Positions 46,727-55,350 of a stretch of DNA of 64,000 nt are shown here, one piece after another (the stretch's first letter is position 1; every line of letters starts with the position of its first letter). Origin of the DNA: Mycobacterium sp. ACS4331 (GTDB taxonomy: Bacteria > Actinomycetota > Actinomycetes > Mycobacteriales > Mycobacteriaceae); NCBI RefSeq assembly GCF_001667265.1, contig NZ_LZHW01000102.1, positions 62,001-126,000 of the forward strand, read 5' to 3'. The notes beneath the pieces are model-generated. The model was not told the origin of the DNA. It was given only the letters and a program-made list of their open reading frames with translations, and did not search any database. Both the position numbers and the translations under genes were made by a program.

Positions 46727-46772
46727 GTCTCGGACGCGCCCGGCGGCGACACGCCGGGCGGCACGCCGAGAC
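46727..46772 (+). terminator. GC-rich hairpin before dnaE1
   Basis: GTCTCGG (46727-46733) pairs with CCGAGAC (46766-46772), and within it CGCCCGGCG (46737-46745) pairs with CGCCGGGCG (46752-46760) across a 6-nt loop. It starts 8 nt after the SecD-like gene. There is no T tract, which is common for mycobacterial terminators. Confidence 0.6.
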
Positions 46773-46834
46773 ACCCAGCACCGTCCGCGAGTCACCCCGG
46801 CGGTGTCGGACGGGGGTTCTAGACTGACGGGCCT

Positions 46835-49800
46835 ATGGGTAATCGCGGCTTCGTTCACCTGCACAACCACACCGAGTACTCGATGCTGGACGGTGCCGCC
46901 AAGATCAAGCCCATGCTGGCCGAGGCGCAGCGCCTCGAGATGACCGCGGTCGGCATGACCGACCACGGCAACATGTTCGGCGCCAGCCAGTTCTACAACG
47001 AGGCCAAGAGCGCCGGCATCACGCCGATCATCGGGGTCGAGGCCTACATCGCGCCCGGATCGCGCTTCGACACCCGCCGGATCACCTGGGGTGACCCCAG
47101 CCAGAAGGCCGACGACGTGTCGGCCAGCGGCGCTTACCTGCACATGACGATGGTCGCGCAGAACGCGACCGGCCTGCGCAACCTGTTCAAGCTGTCGTCG
47201 CTGGCATCGTTCGAGGGCCAGCTCGGCAAGTGGCCCCGGATGGACGCCGAGATCATCGCCGAGCACGCCGAGGGCATCATCGCCACCACCGGATGCCCCT
47301 CGGGTGAGGTGCAGACCCGGCTGCGCCTGGGCCACACGCAGGAGGCGCTGGAGGCCGCCGCCAAGTGGCGGGAGATCTTCGGTCCGGAGAACTTCTTCCT
47401 CGAACTGATGGACCACGGGCTGTCCATCGAGCGGCGGGTGCGCGACGGGCTGCTGGAGATCGGCCGCAAGCTCGCCATCCCGCCGCTGGCCACCAACGAC
47501 TGCCACTACGTCACGCGTGAGCATTCGCACAACCACGAGGCGCTGCTGTGCATCCAGACCGGCAAGACGCTCTCGGATCCCAACCGGTTCAAGTTCGACG
47601 GCGACGGCTACTACCTGAAGTCGGCCGCCGAGATGCGCGCTATCTGGGACGACGAGGTGCCGGGCGCGTGTGACTCGACGCTGCTGATCGCCGAACGGGT
47701 CACGCCGTACGACGAGGTGTGGGCACCCGTCGACCGGATGCCGGTGTTCCCCGTGCCGGAGGGCCACGATCAGGGCTCATGGCTGAAGCATGAAGTCCAC
47801 GCGGGCCTGCGGCGGCGGTTCCCCGACAATGTGCCGCAGGAGTACATCGATCGCGCGGAGTACGAGATCGACGTCATCTGCGGCAAGGGCTTCCCGTCCT
47901 ACTTCCTGATCGTCGCCGACCTGATCAACTACGCGAAGTCGATCGACATCCGGGTGGGGCCGGGCCGCGGCTCGGCCGCGGGCTCGCTGGTGGCCTACGC
48001 GTTGGGCATCACCAACATCGACCCGATTCCGCACGGCCTGCTGTTCGAGCGCTTCCTCAACCCCGAACGTCCGTCGGCGCCCGATATCGACATCGACTTC
48101 GACGACCGCCGTCGTGGTGAGATGGTGCGGTATGCCGCCGAGAAGTGGGGCAGTGACCGGGTGGCCCAGGTCATCACCTTCGGCACCATCAAGACCAAAG
48201 CGGCGCTGAAGGATTCGGCCCGCGTGCACTACGGGCAGCCCGGCTTCGCGATCGCCGACCGGATCACCAAGGCGCTGCCCCCGCCGATCATGGCCAAGGA
48301 CATTCCGCTCTCGGGCATCACCGACCCGAATCACGAGCGGTACAAGGAGGCCGCCGAGGTCCGCGGTCTGATCGACACCGACCCGGACGTCCGGACCATC
48401 TACGAGACCGCGCGCGGCCTCGAGGGCCTGGTCCGCAACGCAGGTGTGCACGCCTGCGCGGTCATCATGAGCTCCGAACCGCTGATCGATGCGATCCCGC
48501 TGTGGAAGCGTCCTCAGGACGGTGCGGTCATCACCGGGTGGGACTACCCGTCGTGTGAGGCCATCGGCCTGCTGAAGATGGACTTCCTGGGGCTGCGAAA
48601 CCTCACGATCATGGGGGACGCGCTCGAGAACATCAAGGCCAACCGCGGCATCGAACTCGACCTCGACTCGGTGCCGTTCGATGACCCGGCCACCTACGAG
48701 CTGCTCTCCCGCGGTGACACTCTGGGCGTGTTCCAGCTCGACGGCGGGCCCATGCGGGACCTGCTGCGGCGCATGCAGCCCACCGAGTTCAACGACATCG
48801 TCGCGGTGCTGGCGCTGTACCGGCCCGGCCCGATGGGCATGAACGCCCACAATGACTACGCCGACCGCAAGAACGGCCGGCAGCCGATCAAGCCGATCCA
48901 CCCCGAGCTCGAGGAACCGCTCAAGGACATCCTGTCGGAGACCTACGGCCTGATCGTCTACCAAGAGCAGATCATGTTCATCGCCCAGAAGGTCGCCTCC
49001 TACACGATGGGTAAGGCCGATGCGCTCCGAAAGGCGATGGGCAAGAAGAAGCTTGAGGTGCTCGAGGCCGAGTACAAGGGCTTCTACGAGGGGATGACCG
49101 CCAACGGCTTCTCCGAGAAGGCCGTCAAGGCGCTGTGGGACACGATCCTGCCGTTCGCCGGGTACGCGTTCAACAAGTCGCACGCGGCCGGGTACGGCCT
49201 GGTGTCGTACTGGACGGCCTACCTCAAGGCCAACTATCCCTCGGAGTACATGGCCGGCCTGCTGACGTCCGTGGGCGATGACAAGGACAAGGCCGCGGTC
49301 TACCTGTCCGACTGCCGCCGCCTGGGCATCACGGTGCTGCCGCCCGACGTCAACGAGTCCGTGCAGAACTTCGCCTCGGTCGGCGACGACATCCGGTTCG
49401 GTCTGGGCGCGGTCCGCAACGTCGGCGCCAATGTCGTGGCCTCGTTGATCGAAACCCGGAGGCAGAAGGGTAATTTCACCGACTTCTCGGATTACCTCAA
49501 CAAGATCGACGTCGCGGCCTGCAACAAGAAGGTCACCGAGTCGCTGATCAAGGCCGGCGCGTTCGACTCCCTCAAGCATGCGCGCAAGGGCCTGTTCCTG
49601 GTGCACACCGACGCCGTCGACTCGGTGTTGGGCACCAAGAAGGCCGAGGCCATGGGCCAGTTCGACCTGTTCGGCGGTGCCGATGAGGGCGGCGGCACGG
49701 ACTCGGTGTTCACCATCAAGGTGCCCGACGAGGAGTGGGACGACAAGCACAAACTCGCGCTGGAACGCGAGATGCTCGGTCTGTACGTGTCGGGGCACCC

Positions 49801-50374
49801 CCTCGACGGTGTGGCGCACCTGCTGGCCAATCAGGTCGACACCCAGATCCCCGCCATCCTCGACGGCGACGTCGCCCACGATGCCCAGGTTCAGGTCGGC
49901 GGCATCCTCGCCTCGGTCAACCGCAGGGTGAACAAGAACGGACTGCCTTGGGCCTCAGCGCAACTCGAGGACCTCAGCGGTGGCATCGAGGTGCTGTTCT
50001 TCCCGCAGACCTACTCGGTGTACGGCGCCGAGGTCGCCGACGACACCGTCGTGATCCTCAAAGCCAAGGTGGCCGTGCGCGACGACCGTCGTTCGCTGAT
50101 CGTGCACGACCTCGTGGTGCCCGACTTCTCCAACGCACAGCCCGACCGTCCGCTGGCGGTGAGCCTGCCCACCCGGCAGTGCACCATGGACAAGGTCACC
50201 GCGCTCAAGCAGGTGCTGGCCCGGCATCCGGGGACCTCGCAGGTGCACCTGCGGTTGATCAGCGGTGAGCGCATCACGACGCTGGAGTTGGATCAGTCGC
50301 TGCGCGTGACGCCATCCTCGGCGCTGATGGGCGATCTGAAGGCCCTGCTGGGCCCGGGCTGCCTCGGCGGTTAG
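46835..50374 (+). CDS. dnaE1: DNA polymerase III alpha subunit, replicative
   Basis: A 1179-aa C-family polymerase. The N-terminal PHP domain begins FVHLHNHTEYSMLDG and keeps its metal-binding histidines; in mycobacteria this PHP domain is the active proofreading exonuclease (established for DnaE1). The catalytic aspartates are in PDIDIDFDD (about residue 415). A C-terminal OB fold and a clamp-binding area follow (MGQFDLFGG near residue 945 has the QxxLF form). TAGACT (46820-46825) is a likely -10, 9 nt before ATG. Confidence 0.97.
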   Translation: MGNRGFVHLHNHTEYSMLDGAAKIKPMLAEAQRLEMTAVGMTDHGNMFGASQFYNEAKSAGITPIIGVEAYIAPGSRFDTRRITWGDPSQKADDVSASGAYLHMTMVAQNATGLRNLFKLSSLASFEGQLGKWPRMDAEIIAEHAEGIIATTGCPSGEVQTRLRLGHTQEALEAAAKWREIFGPENFFLELMDHGLSIERRVRDGLLEIGRKLAIPPLATNDCHYVTREHSHNHEALLCIQTGKTLSDPNRFKFDGDGYYLKSAAEMRAIWDDEVPGACDSTLLIAERVTPYDEVWAPVDRMPVFPVPEGHDQGSWLKHEVHAGLRRRFPDNVPQEYIDRAEYEIDVICGKGFPSYFLIVADLINYAKSIDIRVGPGRGSAAGSLVAYALGITNIDPIPHGLLFERFLNPERPSAPDIDIDFDDRRRGEMVRYAAEKWGSDRVAQVITFGTIKTKAALKDSARVHYGQPGFAIADRITKALPPPIMAKDIPLSGITDPNHERYKEAAEVRGLIDTDPDVRTIYETARGLEGLVRNAGVHACAVIMSSEPLIDAIPLWKRPQDGAVITGWDYPSCEAIGLLKMDFLGLRNLTIMGDALENIKANRGIELDLDSVPFDDPATYELLSRGDTLGVFQLDGGPMRDLLRRMQPTEFNDIVAVLALYRPGPMGMNAHNDYADRKNGRQPIKPIHPELEEPLKDILSETYGLIVYQEQIMFIAQKVASYTMGKADALRKAMGKKKLEVLEAEYKGFYEGMTANGFSEKAVKALWDTILPFAGYAFNKSHAAGYGLVSYWTAYLKANYPSEYMAGLLTSVGDDKDKAAVYLSDCRRLGITVLPPDVNESVQNFASVGDDIRFGLGAVRNVGANVVASLIETRRQKGNFTDFSDYLNKIDVAACNKKVTESLIKAGAFDSLKHARKGLFLVHTDAVDSVLGTKKAEAMGQFDLFGGADEGGGTDSVFTIKVPDEEWDDKHKLALEREMLGLYVSGHPLDGVAHLLANQVDTQIPAILDGDVAHDAQVQVGGILASVNRRVNKNGLPWASAQLEDLSGGIEVLFFPQTYSVYGAEVADDTVVILKAKVAVRDDRRSLIVHDLVVPDFSNAQPDRPLAVSLPTRQCTMDKVTALKQVLARHPGTSQVHLRLISGERITTLELDQSLRVTPSSALMGDLKALLGPGCLGG

Positions 50375-50381
50375 CACTCCG

Positions 50382-51551
50382 ATGCTGAGCGCGTGGCGGT
50401 TCGTCGCCACGTTCGGGGTCGTGAGCCTGTTGGCCGACGTCGTCTATGAAGGCGCCCGGTCCATCACGGGTCCGCTGCTGGCGTCGCTGGGTGCGACCGC
50501 GGCGGTCGTCGGCGTCATCAGCGGTGTGGGGGAGGCCGCCGCGCTGATCCTGCGCCTGGCCTCGGGCCCGCTGACCGACCGCACGGGCCGGTTCTGGGCC
50601 TGGGCGATCGGAGGATATCTGCTCACGGTGTGCACCGTGCCGTTCCTGGGTATCGCGGGCGTGCTGTGGGCGGCGGGCGCGCTGATCATCGCGGAGCGGG
50701 TGGGCAAGGCCGTGCGAAGTCCGGCCAAGGACACGCTGCTCTCGCATGCCGCCGCGGTCACCGGGCGGGGGCGCGGATTCGCGGTGCACAAGGCGCTCGA
50801 CCAAGTCGGGGCGTTCGCCGGGCCGCTCGCGGTGGCCGGCCTGCTGGTGGTGTTCGGCGGGGCGTACGGGCCGACGTTGGCGTTCCTGGCTCTGCCGGGT
50901 GCGGCTGCGATCGCCCTGCTGCTGTGGCTGCGCGCCCGCGTCCCTGAACCGTCCCGCTACGAAGCTTCGGTGACGGCCGCCGATGTCACATCTGGTCCAG
51001 GGCAACGCTTTCCGACGTCGTTCTGGGTGTACTCAGGATTCTCAGCGGCGACGATGCTGGGGTTCACCACGTTCGCGGTGCTGTCCTTCCATCAGGTCTC
51101 GCGCGGAATCGTGGGTGCGGGCTGGGTGCCCGTCATCTATGCCGCGGCGATGGGGGCCGCGGCCATCGCCGCGCTGGCGACGGGCTGGACCTACGACCGG
51201 ATCGGTGGCCGGGTGCTGGCGGTGTTGCCCGTGTTGGCCGCCGCGGTTCCGGCGCTGGGGTTCAGCGCGGATCTGCCACTGGTGGTCGCCGGGGCGGTGG
51301 CGTGGGGTGCTGCCGTCGGCATTCAGGACTCGACCTTGAAGGCCGTCGTCGCCGATCTGGTGCCGCCGCCGCGGCGGGCCACGGCGTACGGCGTGTACGC
51401 CGCGGTGATCGGGTCGGCATTGGCCGGTGGGGGTGCACTGACCGGTGTGCTGTACGAGCGCTCCATTCCGCTGCTGATCACCGTGGTGATCGCCATCCAA
51501 GTGGTCGCCATGGCGGCGCTGCCGTGTGTGCTGCGCGTTGGGCGACGCTGA
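50382..51551 (+). CDS. Major facilitator superfamily permease
   Basis: A 389-aa protein with about twelve hydrophobic helices. The MFS loop 2-3 motif is seen as ASGPLTDRTGRFWAW, with a similar loop in the second half (ATGWTYDRIGGR). It begins 8 nt after the dnaE1 stop and is probably read through from it. Substrate cannot be told from sequence; GKAVRSPAKDTLLSHA and LKAVVADLVPPPRRATAYG suggest the subgroup of putative drug/metabolite exporters. Confidence 0.9.
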   Translation: MLSAWRFVATFGVVSLLADVVYEGARSITGPLLASLGATAAVVGVISGVGEAAALILRLASGPLTDRTGRFWAWAIGGYLLTVCTVPFLGIAGVLWAAGALIIAERVGKAVRSPAKDTLLSHAAAVTGRGRGFAVHKALDQVGAFAGPLAVAGLLVVFGGAYGPTLAFLALPGAAAIALLLWLRARVPEPSRYEASVTAADVTSGPGQRFPTSFWVYSGFSAATMLGFTTFAVLSFHQVSRGIVGAGWVPVIYAAAMGAAAIAALATGWTYDRIGGRVLAVLPVLAAAVPALGFSADLPLVVAGAVAWGAAVGIQDSTLKAVVADLVPPPRRATAYGVYAAVIGSALAGGGALTGVLYERSIPLLITVVIAIQVVAMAALPCVLRVGRR

Positions 51552-51628
51552 AGGTCATTGTCCACAATCACGGTTTCGTCCACAGGTTGGCGCTTCGGTA
51601 TGGCGGCGGGCGTGGACGACGACGACAA

Positions 51629-51644
51629 TCGAACGTATGTGCGA
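51629..51644. promoter_or_regulatory. LexA (SOS) box over the 13E12 gene start
   Basis: TCGAAC-GTAT-GTGCGA fits the mycobacterial SOS box TCGAAC-N4-GTTCGA with one mismatch in the right half. It covers the ATG at 51637. Several 13E12-family genes of M. tuberculosis carry LexA boxes, so the site is credible. Confidence 0.65.
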
Positions 51645-53167
51645 TACGGGGTTTGATTCGGAGGACGACGTGTCGGTCGTGTCCGCGATCAGCGCTTTCG
51701 CACGCGCGGAGGCTGCCGCGGCGGCGCATCGGCTGGCGGCGATCCATGCGCTGATGGAGTTGAGGGTCTGCGATGACGGTGAGCGCGCACGCTGGGTATG
51801 TGACACCTGGGATGCGTGCGCCGCCGAGATCGGCGCCGCATTGGGCATCAGTGGGCGCAAAGCTTCCGGTCAGATGCATGTCGCGCTGGCCATGCACGTG
51901 CGCCTGCCCCGAGTCTTCGGGTTGCTTCAGGCTGGGGTGATCAGTGCGCGGACGGCATCGATCATCTGCTGGCGCACCCGGATGGTGATCGACGACGACG
52001 CCAACGCCGCCATCGACGGTGATATCGCCAGGCAGGCGTCTGGGTGGGGGGCGTTGTCGGAGGCCAAACTCGACGTGGAGATCGACAAGGTGCTGGCCGA
52101 GCATGATCCGGATGCGGTGGCAGCGTTTGAGGCGGCGGCCCGGGGGCGGGATGTGCAGTTCGGCAAGCCCGAGGATGAGACGGGCACCTGCTCGATGTGG
52201 GGTCGGATCTACAGCACCGACGCCGCGCTGATCAGGAAACGGGTGGTCCAGTTGACTCGTCACCTGTGCAGTGATGACCCCCGCAGCGCGGGGGAGCGCC
52301 GTTCCGACGCCCTGGGGGCGATGGTCTCCGAGTCCGGGCCGCTGGCGTGCCGCTGCGGAAGGCCCGAATGTGTCGGCGCCACGGTGAAACCCAGCCGCAG
52401 CCCCGCAGTCATCCATGTCCTGGCCGACGAGCGGGCCGTGGCTGCGGCCCGGGTGGGGATCGCCGAGGAAACGCGGCAGGCCGCGCAAGGCTCGTCTGAG
52501 TGCGTGGCAGTGCCCGACCCCGCCGCCCGGGCCGCTGGCGCCTCGGCGCAGGACTCGTCGCCCTCACCCGCAGCCACCCCCACGTCGGCGCGGCGGCCGG
52601 CAGCGGTGTTGCAGGGCGGCGGTATCGTGCCCCAGCCGCTGTTGGCCGAGCTCCTCAAGGCCGGCGCCGCCGTCAAACCGCTCAAACCACCCCCACAAAC
52701 CGCAGAGCCTGGGTATCACCCCTCGGCGGCGCTGGCGGCGTTCGTCCGTGCCCGGGATATGTTCTGCCGCTTCCCGGGGTGCAGCACCCCGGCAGTTCTG
52801 CGACATCGACCATGCGATTCCCTATCCAGTGGGGCCGACGCACCCGTCGAATCTGCGCTGCCTCTGCCGAAAGAACCATCTGCTCAAGACTTTCTACACC
52901 GGTCCCGAGGGCTGGTCGGATGTTCAGCACCCCGACGGCAGCATCACCTGGACCGCCCCGACCGGCCACATCTACACCACCCACCCCGGCAGCCGCATCG
53001 TCTTCCCGCACTGGGACACCACCAACGCGGCCCTTCCGGAGGTTCAACTCCGGCCGGGGACGCCTGCCAGCAACCGCGGCCTGCAGATGCCGAAACGCCG
53101 TCGCACCCGCCGGGCCGAACAGGAGCAACGAATCAAAAGGCTACGGGCACAATGGGATACGAGCTGA
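51637..53167 (+). pseudogene. 13E12/DUF222 HNH endonuclease-like gene, frameshifted
   Basis: The DUF222 N-terminal region (about residues 1-370) reads in one frame to CRFPGCSTPA; the HNH continuation CDIDHAIPYPVGPTHPSNLR...CRKNHLLKTF reads in a different frame to TGA 53165-53167. At the junction (52791-52796) the usual codon between GCA and TTC is reduced by 2 nt. Rejoined, the product would be about 510 aa, the full family length. Alone, the first frame runs on to 53415 with a nonsense tail that loses the HNH. Either a pseudogene or a sequencing error. The 13E12 repeats host phage insertion in M. tuberculosis; no element is seen here. Confidence 0.82.
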
Positions 53168-53267
53168 CGCGTGGTGAAAGAGGGCGGATGCACTGGTGTC
53201 GAAAAGCTTGCTTCGTCTCTCGACAACGGGGGAGTGCCCAAGGCGGCACTGCGGTGGGCGCCGCGAA

Positions 53268-53498
53268 TCAGCGCATGCGGTGCGTGATACCGAAGCCCAC
53301 CCATGCGACGGTGCCCACGGCGGCGCCGCTCAGAACGCCTGCACCCAGGCTGGCGGTCGCCACGCCGACGACACCGAAGACGACTGCGGCCACGACCAGC
53401 GCGATCACCTTGTAGGCGGGCCACGGCACGCCGGCGATCGTCACCTCCCGCGATGCGGGGTGGGTGACTGCTGAGCGGAACTGCTCGGCGGTGGTCAT
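53268..53498 (-). CDS. Small two-helix membrane protein
   Basis: A 76-aa protein with a hydrophilic N-terminus (MTTAEQFRSAVTHPAS) and two hydrophobic segments (about residues 28-46 and 50-70). ATG 53498 is supported by TATCGT (complement of 53506-53511) 7 nt upstream. No family recognised. It diverges from the Ddn-like gene. Confidence 0.7.
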   Translation of the reverse strand: MTTAEQFRSAVTHPASREVTIAGVPWPAYKVIALVVAAVVFGVVGVATASLGAGVLSGAAVGTVAWVGFGITHRMR

Positions 53499-53579
53499 GA
53501 GCACCACGATAGCTCGTAGAAAACTTTTCGGCCAACCGAAACCCCGGATCCGGCGTGTCGATTTCGATAGCCTGACTAC

Positions 53580-54018
53580 ATGCCACTGACAGGGGATTAC
53601 GCACCCAGCACCTCGGACTGGGCTAGGGAGAACGCCGAGGAGTACATGGAGTCCGGCGGCACGTAAGGGCACCGAACTCAACGGTAAGGCCGTGGTGCTG
53701 CTGACCACTGTCGGCGCCAAGACCGGCAAGATTCGCAAGACCCCGCTGATGCGGGTGGAACACGACGGCGAGTACGCGATCGTCGCCTCCCTTGGCGGTG
53801 CGCCCAAACACCCCGTCTGGTACTTCAACGTCAAGGCGAATCCGCTGGTCGAACTGCAGGACGGCACGGTGTCGCGCGACTACGAGGCCCGCGAGGTGTT
53901 CGGCGACGAGAAGGCCGTGTGGTGGGAGCGGGCGGTGGCGGCGTGGCCCGACTACGCCGAGTACCAGAAGAAGACCGACCGTCAGATCCCGGTGTTTGTG
54001 CTCACACCCGTGCGCTGA
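53580..54018 (+). pseudogene. Ddn-like F420-dependent nitroreductase family gene, frameshifted (Rv1558-like)
   Basis: From ATG 53580 the frame gives MPLTGDYAPSTSDWARENAE and reaches SGGT, then meets TAA at 53664-53666. Ignoring one base at 53664, it resumes as KGTELNGKAVVLLTTVGAK and runs to TGA 54016-54018, giving a 145-aa product closely like Rv1558, a deazaflavin (F420)-dependent oxidoreductase family member beside ilvA. TAGCCT (53568-53573) sits exactly 6 nt before ATG 53580, so the true start is intact. One extra base inactivates it, unless it is a sequencing error. Confidence 0.82.
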
Positions 54019-54069
54019 CGCGCCGTAAACGATTTCTTCTGCCAAAAGCCCACGTGGCACGATGTAGCG

Positions 54070-55350
54070 GTGTCCGCTGAAGTGAGCCAGAAGCATCGGT
54101 TGTCGCCGCTGACCGCGGCCGACGTCGAGGCGGCTGCTCGCCGAATTTCGGGCGTCGTCTCACCGACCCCACTGCAGTTCAGCGACCGGTTGTCCCAGCT
54201 CACCGGGGCGCTGGTGTACCTCAAGCGTGAGGACCTGCAGGTCGTGCGGTCCTACAAGGTCCGCGGTGCCTACAACCTGCTGATGCAGCTGACCCCCGAG
54301 GAGATCGCCGCGGGGGTGGTGTGCTCGTCGGCGGGCAACCACGCACAGGGTTTCGCGTTGGCGTGCCGGTCCATGGGCATCCACGGTCGCGTCTATGTGC
54401 CGGCCAAGACGCCCAAGCAGAAGAGGGACAGGATCCGGTACCACGGCGGTGACTGGATCGAGCTGATCGTCGGCGGCAAGACCTACGACCTGGCGGCCGA
54501 GGCCGCCCTCGAGGATGTCGCGCGCACCGGCGCCACGTTGGTGCCGCCCTACAACGACCCGCGGACCATGGCCGGGCAGGGCACGATCGCGGTCGAGATC
54601 CTCGACCAGCTCGACGGCGAGCCGGACCAGGTGGTCGTACCCGTCGGCGGCGGCGGCTGCATCAGCGGGATCGCGAGCTATCTCGCCGAACGGACCACTT
54701 CCACGTCGGTCCTTGGGGTGGAGCCGGCCGGTGCCGCGTCGCTGATGGCCGCGCTGGCCGTCGGGGAGCCGGTGACGCTGGACGACGTCGATCAGTTCGT
54801 CGACGGCGCGGCCGTGGCACGGATCGGGGCGGAGCCGTTCGCGGCACTGGCCGCGGTCGGAGACATGGTGTCGGTGACCACCGTCGACGAGGGTGCGGTG
54901 TGCACCGCGATGCTCGATCTCTACCAGAACGAGGGCATCATCGCCGAGCCGGCCGGGGCACTGTCGGTCGCCGGCCTGCTGGAATCCGAGGTGGAACCCG
55001 GGTCCACGGTGGTCTGCCTGATCTCCGGCGGCAACAACGACGTGTCGCGCTACGGCGAGGTCCTGGAGCGCTCGCTGGTGCACCTGGGTCTCAAGCACTA
55101 CTTCCTGGTCGACTTCCCGCAGGAGCCGGGTGCGCTGCGCCGCTTCCTCGACGAGGTGCTCGGCCCCAACGACGACATCACGCTGTTCGAGTACGTCAAG
55201 CGGAACAACCGCGAGACCGGCGAGGCGCTGGTCGGTATCCAACTGGGTGCGGCCTCCGATCTGGAGGGCCTGCTCGATCGGATGTCCAGTTCGGAGTGCC
55301 ACATCGAACTGCTCGAACCGGGCTCGCCGACCTACCGCTACCTGACCTAG
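54070..55350 (+). CDS. ilvA: Threonine dehydratase (biosynthetic)
   Basis: A 426-aa PLP enzyme making 2-oxobutanoate from threonine for isoleucine synthesis. The PLP lysine is Lys63 in SYKVRGAYN, and the phosphate-binding glycine loop is VGGGGCISG. The C-terminal about 90 residues (HYFLVDFPQEPGALRRFLDE) form one ACT-like regulatory domain, as in the shorter IlvA class. GTG 54070 has CACGAT 6 nt upstream, so may be leaderless. Its stop overlaps the treZ stop in a shared CTAG. Confidence 0.96.
   Translation: MSAEVSQKHRLSPLTAADVEAAARRISGVVSPTPLQFSDRLSQLTGALVYLKREDLQVVRSYKVRGAYNLLMQLTPEEIAAGVVCSSAGNHAQGFALACRSMGIHGRVYVPAKTPKQKRDRIRYHGGDWIELIVGGKTYDLAAEAALEDVARTGATLVPPYNDPRTMAGQGTIAVEILDQLDGEPDQVVVPVGGGGCISGIASYLAERTTSTSVLGVEPAGAASLMAALAVGEPVTLDDVDQFVDGAAVARIGAEPFAALAAVGDMVSVTTVDEGAVCTAMLDLYQNEGIIAEPAGALSVAGLLESEVEPGSTVVCLISGGNNDVSRYGEVLERSLVHLGLKHYFLVDFPQEPGALRRFLDEVLGPNDDITLFEYVKRNNRETGEALVGIQLGAASDLEGLLDRMSSSECHIELLEPGSPTYRYLT

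Noticed and set aside
51629..54018. Prophage or IS element near the 13E12 gene
   Set aside because: No integrase, transposase, terminal repeats or target duplications were seen; 13E12 proximity alone is not evidence.
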